Positions 1 to 12,867 are shown, counted from the stretch's first letter. The stretch is 64,000 nt of DNA from Pilaira anomala (GCA_025716855.1 JAIXMQ010000020.1:248001-312000); one strand, 5' to 3'. Notes: generated from the sequence alone by a model not told the origin. A program made the numbers and translations.

Positions 1-2144
1 ATTATCATTTTAATTTATTCTGGTTAGTCAATTGTATATATTATAGCATGAGTTAAAATAACTTTCTTCTAATAATTTGCTAAATTTTATTTTAGTAGGT
101 AATAAAAAAAAAAATTTAGTTATGTAAAACGATTGTAATGTTTGTTTGAGATCAATTTAAGAGGATACACCATTTCATTCGGTATCTAAGGAAACGTTAT
201 TGATCTTCAAGAAATACATGCCCCCACTCTTGATCTCAGAGATATGTTCCATACATAAATTTAAGCTCATCCCAGTCTATGGTCTGATCATTGTAGATTG
301 ATTTCTTACTCTCAAATACAACTACCAGTCCTTGCAGTTGGTTTTCTCAACTATATTATCCCATAATTCGGATTTGTTTCCTCAAATTATAATTACAGTG
401 GTATACTTTTCGGCTTCTCGCAGAAGGACCAAAAAAAAAAAAAAAAGAAAAAAAAATGCCCAAAAACAGTTTCAGGAGAAAAGTCGGGCCTCTTAAGACC
501 TTTACAAAAAAAAGAGGTCAAAGAAGATTGGTTGTCCTGCATTGTTACTTATATTCCTTCTCCTTCACAAGCGACAGTATACCCACTAAATCACTAATCA
601 GCGTGGCCAAACAAGATTTGCTCTGTTTTAATATCACTCGATATAATTTGTAAGTCTACTGCTTACTGTAATAATACTGTTACCAAAGCGCTTCAGTTTA
701 TAATAAATGTCATTCGATTTGGTACCAGATCATCTTCTTGATTGTTAAAAATTTGTGGACATTGTTCACGAGCTTACGTAATCTGCAGCAAGAAACAGAG
801 CGATTAACAGCTCTATTAGGATCATTGATAAAGGAAATACCTCTTCCATTGCTACTACCATCCTTACCGCCACATATACCACCAAGCAACCAAATTATCA
901 GATCTTGAAAAACTCGAGATTGAAAATAGTTTTGAAAGCTTAGATGAAAGCAAGATGTGAAAACTTAGTACTGGAACTGTTGCTAAAAAAAAATGGAGAG
1001 ATTTGTACTTGTATGCAATTATAGAAAGTGTGTTAAAAAAAAATACTACTCCAAAGAATGGCATAATGCTAACCCGATCCTACCCTTGTACACTCCATGG
1101 TGTTCTGATACCAATGATCATTCTTGGAAGAATGAAATTTAAAAAACCAAGACTCATCACATGGAAAATCTTGATGATTTATTTAGTTTATTAATGAATT
1201 TTGTTAAATAATCTACTTCAAGAAGTAACCGACAACACTTAAATAAAGGAACAAATATCGTTATCAGGCATGTACTGATTGCAAATGGTTTTATCCCACT
1301 TTACTACACCATATCTACTTATTTGACTGCAGATACTCGTCACCTACTAACCAAAGCAAAGGTGATATGTCACAACGATTTTGGCTCTTTATTGACTATT
1401 CCGCTATTATAATCTGCAAGGGATAACTATTTTCTTATTGTTTTAGTAGTGCTCAGTTATTAATAATATTTATATTTTGGAGGCGAAAAGGCGAGTAAAT
1501 CATCATCATATAGTCGTAATATAGCTAGAAGAAAAGATATTTACATCTTATTTCAGTTACTGGCAATAAGAACGATAGTATTGCAAAAGGTAATTCGCTA
1601 GTCAACTTTTAGCGAGTTAACTGGACGTTTGAGAAGAGTACTTATTTACTTATTGTAGGCCGATGGTTTGAACTTCGGCAGCTCAAGAAGCCATGTATAG
1701 AAAACCTATGGGTGGAAATATTGATATGGCGTATTTCTGGTAGTATGATCGGTTCGGTGACCAAACAAAAGAGTTTTAGGATGGAGGGTTTAAAATGGCC
1801 AAGGTATTGAAAGATAGTTATTCCTGACGAAACGTAATGAAGTCCCAAAAAAATTACCGTAGTATAGTAGTCGTTTATTGAAACAGGCTGAAAATATATA
1901 CATCAAATAAAGTTTTTCATACGTGTATCAAAGATGTTAGATTAGTTGAGAGTGATATAACTAGCTTAAACTTTTTTTCTTTTTTGTAAATATGTTATGT
2001 TGTAATATTCGAGATGAGTTACAAATATGTAAAAAAAAAACGCATACATAAACTTATTCCCTTTGAGATAATTGGCTAGCTTTTCTTTTATTTTTATTTT
2101 TCAATTTTTTTATTTTTTGTTTTTTAACTTGTATTCAACAAAAC
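1..2144. other. gene-free AT-rich stretch
   Basis: No reading frame here has convincing coding character or a plausible exon chain. The sequence is AT-rich with many short homopolymers. Around 1640-1850 the forward strand carries stop-interrupted peptides that weakly recall the middle of Tc1-like transposases (a Gly-Gly-Asn-Ile segment followed by a Gly-rich stretch), but too little remains to call an element. The last 150 bases are T-rich and probably hold the promoter of the downstream gene. Confidence 0.6.
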
Positions 2145-5100
2145 ATGTCTAAAGATTCACGTCCTTCAGAAAACTTTGTTGTTTTCGGTACAGCCTTTCC
2201 AGAACCCACAGAAAAGGATCGACGTGCAGGCCGTTCAGACGCAGGTCAATTTGTTCCTGTCTGGAAACAAGAAGCAAGAGACGAGAAAGGAAGACGTCGG
2301 TTCCATGGTGCTTTTACTGGTGGGTTTTCTGCTGGTTACTTTAACACGGTTGGATCCAAAGAAGGTAAAACAAAAACAAAAACAAAAACAAAACACTCAA
2401 CGTGAACCATACATTAATTTACATTAGGTTGGGAACCAAGTAATTATGTTTCGTCACGATCAGCACGTAATGAAAGAAAAGAAGCTAAACCTGAAGATTT
2501 CATGGATGAAGAAGATTTAGAAGTAAGTGACAACAACAGAAACAGAAAAAAAAAAAAAACTGGCTTAAATACTCATAAGATAAACAAAAAAAAAAGGCTA
2601 TGGCAGGTTCAAAAAAATTAGTAGCGACTGAAGAATTCGATATCTTGGGAGGCACAGAACGTGAATTAGCTGCACGTCGTACACTTGAATCAGAAAGTGA
2701 AGACGGCGGATTACTTGCATCTAGTTTGATCGGTATGTTTGGTCCACCCAAGGACTCAATCGGTATTCGATTATTAAGAAAGATGGGCTGGAGACCTGGA
2801 CAAGGCATTGGTCCACGTCTCAAACGCTCTCTTGACTCTGACGACGATGACGAAAGTGAAGATGAGAATAGTGATATAACTTTTGCACCTCATGATACAC
2901 CCATTGAAAACTTTTCCGCAAAGAGAGATACCTATGGTTTAGGTTACGACTTAGCGACATTAGTACCTCAAGTAGCTGAAATGAAACGATTACGTGAGAT
3001 TGCAAGACAAGAAGGGATGGATGGTACAATTGTGGATCGTAAGAATCGATCTTCATTTGGTGTTGGAGGCGGTGGTGCATTTGGATTAGGTGCATTTGAT
3101 GAAAATGATGGAGAAGAGGATGATGATATTTATGGAGAAAACCAACCTGCTTTAAAGAACTACCATCATGCATTATACGACGATAATGAATCTGGTTTCA
3201 CTCAAGATGAATTAAAGGCACAAAGATTGAAATCACAAAGACAAACAAATTACACACAACAAGAGGATAAAGTGAAATGCTCAGATGGAAGACCACCTAT
3301 TAAAGGATTCATCGTCTCCAAAAAGAACGAACAAATCGGTCAATGGCATGCACCACCCAAAGTACCTTCCAATTTTACAGGTCAGCACATTATAAAAGAC
3401 AGTGATACACCTAAGCCAGCTACCATTACAAGAGACAGTATTTTTTCATTTGAAGAGAGAGGAAACGTATTGGGTGAAAAACCGATTGAAGCCAGATCTG
3501 TGTTTGATTATATGCCTAAACACTCAAAAGATCAACTCGATCGTGCAGTCTCCTTCTTTATTGATATCGGCAAAGATAAATCTCAACTCTCAGAGTTTCC
3601 AATTGTAACTAAAGATATAGCCAAATTAGCTTTACAAGGATTTATACCGTTTGGTGATAACCCAAAGAAGCAAGCAAGATATAAAGAGTATCTTGAAAAT
3701 TGTGCAGGTCATTTAACTGAGGATGGTGTGCCAAAGAAGGTCTTACCGATTCCAGAAGGATTAACATATGAAGCGGGTATGAAGGAATTAGATGACTTTG
3801 CAAGAGCCGCTCGAATCTTTAGACCGATAAGTGCAATGATGAGCGGGAGATTCACTTCCTCTACTGAAGCCAAGAATGTAGAGGTAGTGAGTTTTGAAGG
3901 CGGATTAAAGACTGAAGAACAATATCGAAAAGAGAAAGAAGCAATTACGAAATCACAACCTGAACCTGAAAAGAAGCAGGTAAAAAAAAAAAAAATTAAA
4001 TATATACAAATATATAAAAAGATTCTAAATATCTTTTTCTTTAGTTGACACAAGAACAAGAAGCAGCAGCAATGAAAATGTTTGGTAATCTGACACGTAC
4101 AGTAAAGCCATTCTATCCAACTCGACTTGTATGTAAACGATTCAATGTACGTAACCCACACCCAAATCATGATCCAACAGCTCCAGCAGATGCTGGCCGT
4201 TCTCAAGCTGGTTCAAAAGACGTTCTCAGTAAAGAGTCCATGGAGTCCATGTTGAATAAACGACTCCCCTTAAAATTTACTTCTAGTACCATAGAAGAAG
4301 AAAAACAGCAGCAATCAAATGATCCGGCTTTAAATTCAGTTATACCTAAACCTTCAGATAGAGTGCCTAATGAATCACCTGCGCCTACAACTGGCGTTGA
4401 AACGAAACAAGTAACTGATGATGCTGAAGAGGAAGAAGGTGGACCTGCACTTGATTATGAACGACCCTCCATGGATATCTTCAAAGCCATTTTTGATGAC
4501 TCGGACTCAGATGACGAAGAAGAAGCAGAAGCAGAAGAGGAAAAAGAAAGTGTTGATAAGAATACAGTTACAACAGTAGTAAGAGATGAGGATGATTTTA
4601 TAGGGCCTCCTGCACCACCTAAATCAAATACGATTGATATATCCATAGAAAGACCAACACAGTCTACTGAAAACTCTTCTGAACCATTCCGTCCCATGTT
4701 TAAAAGAGCTTCCGAGAGAAAAGAAAATGTTTTACCACTTACAAATGTTGTATCTGAAGAAATCGTAGTTCAACCATTTAAACCGAGATCAAGTGGACAT
4801 AAAAGAAGACATGTCTCTGTTTCTGATGATGATGAAGAAAGTGATAGTGGAAGCGAAAGAGAAAGAGAAGAGAAAAAGAAGAGATCTAAACATCATAAAA
4901 GTAGTAGTAGTAGTATTCGACATCATAAGTCTAGCAAGAGTAGTAAAAGTAGAGAAAGAAGACACCATAAAAGTAGTCGAGAGGATAAAGAATATAAGAG
5001 CAGTCGAGATGATAGATCGAGAGAACGTAAAATTAGTCGAGATGATAGATCAAGAGAACATAAAAAAAATAGAGACGGAGAAAAAAGATATCGCAGTCGA

Positions 5101-5319
5101 GACGAGGAAAAGAGACATCATAAGAGTAGTCGAAAGAGAAGTAAAAGTCCAGAAAAAAGTCGTAAACGAAACAACTCAGATCATCGATCTAGTAGTCATA
5201 GAACAGAAGAAATAGACGAGTATGAAGGCATGTGGGTAGAAAAAGAACCAGTGATACCACTTGAAAGTAGTAATAGTAAGAAAGATAAAGGAAGAAAAAC
5301 AGCTGTAGATTTATGGTAG
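2145..5319 (+). CDS. GPATCH1: G-patch domain protein 1 (GPATCH1), spliceosome-associated
   Basis: Four exons: 2145-2364, 2428-2522, 2597-3979, 4045-5319, all with GT..AG introns and consistent phase, giving about 990 residues. The N-terminus carries the DUF1604 signature of this family ([20 protein letters not shown], then a DFMDEEDL motif). A G-patch follows at roughly residues 160-182 ([18 protein letters not shown]). The last exon opens with the conserved [21 protein letters not shown] block, then acidic patches and an Arg/Ser/Lys-rich RS-like tail (about residues 810-960). The family joins spliceosomal complexes and G-patches commonly activate DEAH helicases; nuclear location is inferred. 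The start is the first ATG of the conserved frame. A WD40 gene follows 133 bp downstream on the same strand. Confidence 0.93.
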
Positions 5320-5452
5320 CGCAATATTTGCGTATTGTTTGTTTTTTTTTTCAGAAATAAACTTAAAAAATTGTATAAAAAAAAGTGAGATAAAGCAGCA
5401 GATTGTTTTCTCTTTCTCTTTTTTTTTCTTGCGTATTTTACAAAAAAATAAA

Positions 5453-6981
5453 ATGATTTTTTCTCAAAGACCTTATTTTGAAAAAGTAATCGAAAGTAAC
5501 CAACCCAAGAATGCTAATAAACCAATGTAAAAAATAAATAAGGATATATTCATATTATTATTAATTTGACCTTGTATTTATGTTATAGTCAAAACGATGG
5601 CTTATTTGTTTCAATCACTCAAACACATTTAGTTTCAACATTTATTCATCACTGGTATGTATCAAAGGAATGGATAAAAAAAACGAGCAATTTTTAATAA
5701 GGCATATATATTTATATAGGCAATTAAGAGATTTGATTTGTATTCTGGATGATAATAGTACAATTATTCATCCAAGACAACATGCGATTTATAAAGTAAA
5801 GTTGTTTTCTAAAAATGATGAAAAAAAAAAAGAAAAAGGGGGAAATGTTAAAAAAAGATGTGATATATAATTTAGTATGACACAAAGACCAAAGAAGATT
5901 TAAAATGTCAAGGTGATCTACCATTTACACCCACTACAATCGATACAAGGTAAATCTATTTATTCAAGATAAAATAACAATAATTAAATAAATACACATA
6001 ACATAGAGACGGATACTTGGTGGCCGGGGGACAGACGGGTATGTTGATGGTAAAGAATCTCGTGACAGGACACTATAGAATTTATCGACTTGGGGGAGGA
6101 ATGAATAATTCGGTACGTTTATGGCCGAAGAATAATAAGAAGCTGTGCATGACAGTATGTAACAATGATCAATCTGTTTATATTTCTACTATACCTGGAG
6201 TAGAAAAAATTCAAACTTTGGACATGCCATCCGTTATTAACCACTGTAAGTATTATGATATAGTGTAAAGTAATTATAGAGCGTACTATGTATCTAAATG
6301 TATATATGTATATGTGCAGGTTCTATAAGTCCAGATGGTAAAAAGTTGTTAATGGTGAGCGATCAAGGTACAGTATACCTTTACTACATGAATAAAGCTG
6401 GATTATATAAAGAATTTACGAGATACAAAGGTAAAACAATTATAAATTTTACATCATTGATAAATAATGGTAAACTTAAACTGTGTGTCACGGTAGTTTC
6501 TGAAGAACGCTGTCTATCATGTGCATGGAATCAGTCATCCGATACATTTGCAGTAGCTAGTCAAGACGGATTTGTCAGTGTATATAATATCTATTCAAGT
6601 TTAAGGCTTGCTCAATTTGGATCATCTGAAGTAAGTTTTTTTTTTTTTTACTATTAATACAGAAGAGTAATTGCAACTAATAATAATGTCAATAAGACTC
6701 GAAAAACTAAAAAGGCAGCAAGATGTATCCAGTTTAGTTCGGGACCCATGGATTTACTAGCGTACTCAGAACATGTATCAAACATTTATATAGTTGATAC
6801 ACGCACATTTGAGACGAGACAAATTATTCGATTATCACCTGAAAATGAAGATCATCCTATCACTGGTTTAACTTTCTCGCCTGATTCTAGATCGCTTTAT
6901 GTTGGTCTTCAGGATCGCTTAATTGAACTAAATGTTGATACTTGTCAAAGAAGACAATTTGGTGGAGGTCGATTAATTTAA
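5453..6981 (+). CDS. WD40-type protein with DUF2415
   Basis: Exons: 5453-5526, 5589-5654, 5720-5795, 5876-5949, 6007-6245, 6320-6630, 6697-6981 (374 residues if all are used). Phases agree across every junction. The protein reads HHWQLRDLI early on, then repeated beta-propeller blades such as GYLVAGGQTG, SISPDGKKLLMVSDQG, FAVASQDGFVSVYN and GLTFSPDSRSLYVGLQDR. This is the arrangement of the fungal DUF2415 WD40 proteins, whose function is unknown. The sixth exon contains a 66-nt, in-frame, stop-free segment (6431-6496) bounded by GT and AG. Removing it joins YK to VSEERC and fits the family better, so it is probably a further intron (352 residues). The gene converges on BOLA3. Confidence 0.82.
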
Positions 6982-7020
6982 AGAAAATAATAATGATTTT
7001 TTTTTTTATAATAAAAATAC

Positions 7021-7103
7021 ATGTGTGTGTGTGTGTGTGTGTGTTTGTGTGTGTATGTGTCTGTACTATATAGTGTATAAATATATATATATATATATAT
7101 ATC
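7021..7103. repeat. (TG)n and (AT)n microsatellites
   Basis: A (TG)n run at about 7022-7044, followed by an interrupted GT stretch, and an (AT)n run at about 7080-7102. They lie between the convergent 3' ends of the DUF2415 gene and BOLA3, so they sit in the shared 3' flank rather than in coding sequence. Confidence 0.9.
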
Positions 7104-7108
7104 GTTTT

Positions 7109-7561
7109 TTATTTGGCAGATGTCTTGAGCTATACATTTTTTTTATTATTTTATTTTTCAATTTACATAAAAATTTAAAACATTTTAGAGTTTCGTAAGA
7201 ATAAAAACTTACCTGTAATCCGTGCATGCCCTTAATTTCTTCCTTCAAAACTTCGTTGACCATTCTATGTTGCTTGACAATACTTGTTCCTTCAAACTTT
7301 TTAGCAGCAATATCGATAGCATACATAGATCCACAACCACCTATAAAAAAGAAAAGAAATAAAGGGTTAAATAACTTAAATATTAGCAAGGAATGAGGAA
7401 TCTTTACCAGAAACATCAGCAACTTGAAGTTTGTGAGGAGAAAGTGCTTCAGTCAACTTTTGATAGATATGTTTTTCACCGGCACTTAAACTGGCAGGTG
7501 CTTCAGTTGAATAGAATGCACGGCTGATAACAGTACTGCGAGCGAAACGAGAGAGGAGCAT
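7109..7561 (-). CDS. BOLA3: BolA-like protein 3, mitochondrial
   Basis: Three exons on the minus strand: 7561-7408, 7340-7213 and 7129-7109, 100 residues. The first ~25 residues are basic and hydroxylated (MLLSRFARSTVISRAFYS), as expected for a mitochondrial targeting peptide. The BolA core follows: EKHIYQKLTEAL, then VADVSGGCGSMYAIDI with the conserved Cys of BOLA3, then the K..V.QHRMVNEVLKEEIKGMHGL helix. The short tail LKTSAK comes from a 21-nt last exon. Family members help hand Fe-S clusters to mitochondrial acceptor proteins, together with NFU1 and glutaredoxin 5. The length is normal for the family. Confidence 0.9.
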
Positions 7562-7806
7562 ATTATAATGTAAGAGAGAAAGAAGGAAATAAGAAAACAA
7601 AATTCCCAGGGGACCACTGTTACTATATTTTTTAAGCGGTCACCACTCCGTCTTAGTCATAGCTGTATTTAGGATATTTTGCTTTAATGCAAAAAAAATA
7701 TATATTACATCTAAAAAATAGTACATAATACGCATAACAATTATAATTACAGTTACAATCAGAAAAAAGTGTGTGTGTGATTTTATTATTAGAAAGAAAA
7801 AAAGAT

Positions 7807-8689
7807 TTAAGCATCCTTGATCTTCTTGGTACCACGAAGGAGACCAGTACGACGAGCTGCGATCAAACCGACCTTTTGACCAGCAGGAGAATCACGAGCC
7901 ATGGTAGAAGCCTTACCAATATGTTGATGGTTACCACCACCGTGAGGATGGTCAACGGGGTTCATAGCAACACCACGAGTCTTGGGCCAAGAGTTACGCT
8001 TAACTCTGAACTTGTGGAAAGCACGACCAGCCTTCAAGAGAGGCTTATCGATACGACCACCACCGGCAATGATACCAATGACAGCACGAGAGGTAGAGGG
8101 AATAACCTTCTTGGAACCAGAGGGAAGACGAATACGAGTCTTACCATCATCACCGTGACCGATAACGGTGGCATAGTTACCAGAGGTACGGGCAATGGAT
8201 CCACGATCACCGACCTTTTCTTCGACATTACAGATAACGGTACCTTCGGGCATGGAAGCCAAAGGCAAGACGTTACCAATGTTCAAAGTAGCCTTCTTAC
8301 CGGCATAGATGAATTGACCAGTGTACATACCTTCAGTGGCAATGAAGGTTTCGGTACGGAGCTTGTACCTAAATTAAACAAATTGATTAATAAATTGACA
8401 TGTCCTTTCTCTTCTTTCTATTGTTCTCGTATTCTTTCTCTATTGTTCCTCTTTTTCTGTATCTTTCTTTAATTCTGAGTACTTACTTATAAGGGTCACG
8501 GAAGACAACCTTGGCAAGAGGAGCACCTCTTCCAGGATCGTGGATGATGTCCTTGACGATACCACGAACGTAACCATGACGTTCAGCGAAATCGAAGACA
8601 CGGAGCTTGGCAGCACCCTTACGGCCTACAGTGTGAGATCTGAAGATACTTCCAGCACCTTTTCTTTGAGCACGAATGACGCGACCCAT
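7807..8689 (-). CDS. RPL8: 60S ribosomal protein uL2 (RPL8)
   Basis: Two exons, 8689-8487 and 8368-7807, encode 254 residues, the standard eukaryotic length. It begins [19 protein letters not shown] and contains [12 protein letters not shown] near residue 50. The C-terminal third carries the near-invariant [18 protein letters not shown] motif, with the histidine-rich loop near the peptidyl-transferase centre. The single intron falls inside the codon after FRDPY. Codon use is the most biased in the window (many C-ending codons), as expected for a highly expressed gene. A TTATAG followed by pyrimidine-poor leader just upstream (near 8703) could be the 3' end of a 5'-UTR intron. Confidence 0.97.
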
Positions 8690-9176
8690 ATTAAATCAAA
8701 TCTATAATGATAAAATAAATGCATGTTAGCTTTTTCCAATTACAATGTCAAATTTCAATGTACAACAACAACAAAAAATAAGAAAAAATAAAAATGTCGA
8801 TAATTTCATCCATAATCTTATCATCCATCTCTCTATTTTTCTACTCTCTTCTATCGTTTACTGTATATTTCTCGGTTTATGTATACTAACCCTTAATTTG
8901 GTGTTGGGAGGAGAAGAGGAAGTTTGTATGTTTTACAGTCAGATTCGTTATAGGCATCTAATTGCCCATATATCGGTCATTCAATAAGTGGCCCCCCATC
9001 CCCCTTCTCTTTTCTGAAGGGAATAACCAGTGTGTGGTGAGCAAGTGCATAGCGAAAAGGAAAAAGTAGCTGTCCGGTTTCTAATATATCTTCCGACCCG
9101 GGAGAGCGTCTTAAATACACTTTTTTTTTTTTCTTCTTCACAACAATAACACTCTTTTTTTTTTTTTTACTTCATA
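8690..9176. promoter_or_regulatory. divergent promoter region of RPL8 and the AIRIM-like gene
   Basis: A 487-bp interval between two outward-facing start codons. It holds a local GC-richer patch (about 8985-9110, with runs of C and a CGACCCGGGAGAG segment) flanked by T-rich leaders on the AIRIM side. No individual factor site can be assigned from sequence alone. Confidence 0.5.
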
Positions 9177-9908
9177 ATGCATCAATTAATACAAGAACGT
9201 AATGTCTCTTTTGCTTTACTATCAAAGGCAGAAGTATTATGTAAAACTTGGTACAGATTACAATCGAAATCGCTCAATCTATTACAGTCTATTCATAACG
9301 TTATTTCACAACGTGCAGCTACTTTTGACTTACCGTCTACTCTAGAAGCACACGGTGTAGAAACTTCTCAACTTGTATTTAAACAAACTGAATCCATGGA
9401 AAGCTCACTAGGCAATATACGCATTGTACTTGAATTATTTGAGAAAGTTATAAACGATTGGCAAAAATTAGAGATAGAAGCAGCACGACACGTAACTAAA
9501 TCTTTGACAGCTGTTGTTAAGCCACAACCATTATCTACTGAATCCATGATACAAGTAACTGCTGTAAACCCAACACAAGTTTATGAGATGATTTCGAAAC
9601 TTGCCTATATGCATAAAGAAGAATTCAATTATAAATCAATACTATTTGTTTCTTTACCATCATATACGTCAACTCATACGCAGTTTCAGAATTTACTTGA
9701 TCATTGGATGATCGAATCTCGCATTGACGAACAAATAGAAAGAGATATTTCAGAACGTATTAAACTTTATAAAACTGTAAAGAAAGTACTTTTATCAGGT
9801 AAAAATGTTTATTACTTATTTATTTATACAAAAGCTATATCCAAAAGAGAATGGGGAAATCTAATATTCTACGTTCAAAATTCTAACAGAGTGATCTTCG
9901 CCGCCTGA
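9177..9908 (+). CDS. AIRIM: AIRIM (C1orf109)-like coiled-coil protein, 3' end uncertain
   Basis: One long exon, at most 243 residues. It is mostly helical: an N-terminal coiled region, a hydrophobic LGNIRIVLELFEKVI helix, and a TAVNPTQVYEMISKLAYMHK segment. The order and spacing of these resemble human C1orf109/AIRIM (there, an AVSPSVADMLEWLQDIERHY stretch). AIRIM is a subunit of the 55LCC AAA-ATPase complex in 60S ribosome maturation. The match is from memory and partial. After residue ~208 (KKVLLSG) a GTAAAAATG donor appears and the remaining frame runs antisense into the last exon of ELP2, so the true C-terminus is probably a few residues beyond, via a short intron (possible acceptors at about 9847 or 9890). 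The gene is divergent from RPL8. Confidence 0.5.
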   Translation: MHQLIQERNVSFALLSKAEVLCKTWYRLQSKSLNLLQSIHNVISQRAATFDLPSTLEAHGVETSQLVFKQTESMESSLGNIRIVLELFEKVINDWQKLEIEAARHVTKSLTAVVKPQPLSTESMIQVTAVNPTQVYEMISKLAYMHKEEFNYKSILFVSLPSYTSTHTQFQNLLDHWMIESRIDEQIERDISERIKLYKTVKKVLLSGKNVYYLFIYTKAISKREWGNLIFYVQNSNRVIFAA

Positions 9909-12867
9909 TGCTAATTGTAATAAATTGTTGCTGGTGGGTTGACGCCAAGCAAGGGAACGAACAACACCGTAATGACAAAGTCTAAAAAAAATATAACAAA
10001 TAAATACCACCGCTTGATTCACTATTTACTACATTTCCTTACCTTTCATCCAAACTATGCCATAATTCCCATTGACCAAGTTGTTGCATGTCTACACTAG
10101 ACAACAACTGAATACGGCCATTCTCTAATCCAACAGCAATAATATACCTATCGTTCATCATGTTAATAATGACATTACCACAACAACAACAATAAAATTC
10201 ACTTACTTTCCGTTCACAGCAATAGGAGCAAAATCAACAGCAGTTACAGCTTCACTACATTTGATAGTAGCAACACAAGTCCAGTTAGGAGTCTTTTCAT
10301 CTGGCTGAGCCCAGATCTTGATTGTCTTATCACGAGAAGCAGTAACAAATAACTTATCATCGTGACTCCAAGCACAATCCCAAATAATACGAGCATGTGC
10401 CTTCATTTTTGCTACTAATTTATAAGGCGTATCTACACTATTCACATCGCGTTCAGAGATAGACCATACTCTGTCTCTTGAGACGGTCAAAAGCCAACGG
10501 TCGTTATGGGAGAATCTTACTCTTGTGGCAGTTAATGTATGAGCGTCAATCTTTGTCTTCACTTCCTTCCAATTCTCTGTATTAAAGAGACGAATGACTG
10601 CGTGTTCTGGGTTACTTGCTTTACAACCTGAAGCAATGAATTTACCGTCGTGTGTTGTGTCCACGCACATTAATTCATAAAGATGACCGTATAATTTCTC
10701 TACCTCTGGCCATAATGTATGTTGTAATAAATTTTCTTCATGAGGTGGGTGATCCAAAATCTCAGCTAAAGTTTCTGCAGTAGCTGAAGTTTTTGCATGA
10801 CTAGTGAAATGATTTTCTTCTACATCTCCATCGCGTGTTACATCGCCTTCAAATACAGCTTTGTTAGAAAGGCCCAAAGCAGGTAAATTAGCACCAACAG
10901 GTCTACTTTCAATATCTTGCATCATATCCTTCTCTCCAGTTAAAACAGATAAACTTTGTACACATGATTTAGGTGCGTCAAAGATACGAAGTACTTTTTC
11001 ATCTGCACCAGAGACAAATTCCCAATCATGAATGAACGAAATACATTTGATATCATAGCCATGCACTTGAGGACGACCCATTTCATGCCATGTAGTCACC
11101 TTTTTATCATTCACTTTTCTATTCCAAGGAGCAAATAATCGTGTAGTTTGATCTAAACTAGCAGATAACAAGAATCGAGATTTAGGGTCCCAGGCTAAAC
11201 TTTCTACTGACTTGAAATGTCCACTAATAGCTACTTCAGGTGTCCAGTTGTTTTCGTCTTTAGTTTGAGAGATATCCCGCCATAAATGGAATGAACCATT
11301 GGCACCGTGAGATACAATGTGTTTACCGTCTGGACTGAATAACGCACCGCAGAAACCTAAATAAGTACTGCCACCAATATCTCCCATACGTACTTCATTT
11401 ACCCAAACACCCGTTTCGGCATCAGGGCTCCAGATCATCATGGATTTATCGCTAGAGGCAGAAATGAGTCGCATAGGTTGACTAAATTTATTCCCTACCA
11501 TTAAGGGACGTTGCCATTCTACACTGAATACCCAGTCATCATGACCCATTAATAATGCTTCGAACATAATAGAGTATTGACGTCCATCTACTGTAATTAA
11601 ATGTGCCTTTGTACTCAACTGTTCACTTGATCTATAATAACATGTTAACTAAGGAGGATTTCTTTATGCACTTATCTTCACACTTACAATTCAGTTTCCT
11701 TTAATGCTTTTGATAATTCACTATCAACATCAGACTCCTCTACCTCCTTGGACTCAGCAACAGGTACATGAGCAGAAATCTTCCATAAACGAATATACTT
11801 ATCTTGACTTCCACTTGCTAAAACTAAATCACCTACTTGGAATAAATTGTTGGTAGTGATATCGTCTGAGCCAGTATAAGTTGCGAATGAAAGGTCACGA
11901 ACCCAATTATCATGACCTTGTAATACGTGGATCTTTTCAAACTGCTTGCTGTTATTTTGATAAATGTAAATCGAAATTAATTTGTCGGTATGTCCACTTG
12001 CGAAAATGGGAGCTAAATACAAATCATCATGAGTCAGTTAATACATAAATTGATGCTGATTCAAATACTTACTCTTAGTTTCGGGAAGATATGAAAGCGC
12101 TAAAGACATGGGATACTTGTTACCATTATTGATAATTTGTTTACAAATTACTTCATCTAAAAAAAAATTGTTAAAAATCCACAATTATGCAAAACGCTTT
12201 TTTCTTTTTCTTAAATATTACCAGTATCAGCGTCAATTTCACGGCGTTCCCAAATACGAATTGTACCATCTGCAGAACCAGTAATAATCATATCAGTTTC
12301 ACCCTCAATTGAGTGAGCACGCATACAAGCAATAGTCTCTACAGCTCCTGTATGTCCTTCTAAAGTTGCTGAATTGATCCACTTAGAAATGAAATACGTG
12401 TTAGTTTCTCCTCTTCTTCTACACAGACATGCATTATCTCTATTACCTTTCCAGCAGCGTTGATCTTCCATACTTTAGCTGTGTTATCTGCAGAACCAGA
12501 TACTAAACCAACATCTTTGATACCTGCTTCGTGACCTTTTTTTTTGTGCGTATTTGACTTAGTAACATACACCTTTTTTTACGGAAAATATTTCTCTATT
12601 ACCTCTCTCGATAAACTTTAAACAAATAACACGACCTTTATGTCCAGGAAGTGTCTCTTGAACTCCCTTACTATTTTCATTCTATACAACAGCTTTAGTT
12701 TTTTTGTTGAAAGTGGAATGGTCTTTTTAAAAAGCCCTTACCAAAGGTGAATAAAGTGCAATCAAGGTATCTGCACCAAAGGCAACTAAACCACTGTTTC
12801 CCCAACTTGCTGCATGGGCAGTTCTGTTACAACCAATAGATATATATTCTGATGACACTTGAACCAT
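9861..12867 (-). CDS. ELP2: Elongator complex subunit 2
   Basis: Nine exons on the minus strand: 12867-12742, 12681-12603, 12535-12447, 12381-12222, 12156-12073, 12012-11688, 11631-10207, 10147-10043, 9981-9861, totalling 837 residues. All junction phases close. WD40 blades fill the whole protein (for example GLVSGSADNTAKVWK, MIITGSADGTIRIWE, LGHDDWVFSVEW-type blades, FVTASRDKTIKIWAQ, ASGGEDHSVRIL), as expected for the two fused seven-bladed propellers of Elp2. Specific matches are ASGHTDKLISIY, VLQGHDNWVRDL, and the central block around KLYGHLYELMC. Elongator modifies wobble uridines of tRNAs; Elp2 is a scaffold subunit. The start ATG lies in MVQVSSEYISIGCNR, where the first blade begins. 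Confidence 0.95.

Noticed and set aside
456..653. 65-codon forward open frame
   Set aside because: Lys-rich start from a poly(A) tract, no splice extension or recognisable domain.
1640..1850. Possible Tc1-like transposase relic
   Set aside because: Only a few residues resemble the family and stops occur in every frame; not enough for an element call.
2820..3173. 117-codon His-rich minus-strand frame
   Set aside because: Antisense shadow of the GPATCH1 third exon, with codon bias belonging to the forward gene.
5339..5452. Upstream extension of the DUF2415 protein to 5339
   Set aside because: The added residues are Phe/Lys low-complexity from T/A runs; the ATG at 5453 begins the conserved part.
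7771..8472. 233-codon Thr/Ser-rich forward frame
   Set aside because: Antisense of RPL8, open only because of that gene's strong codon bias.
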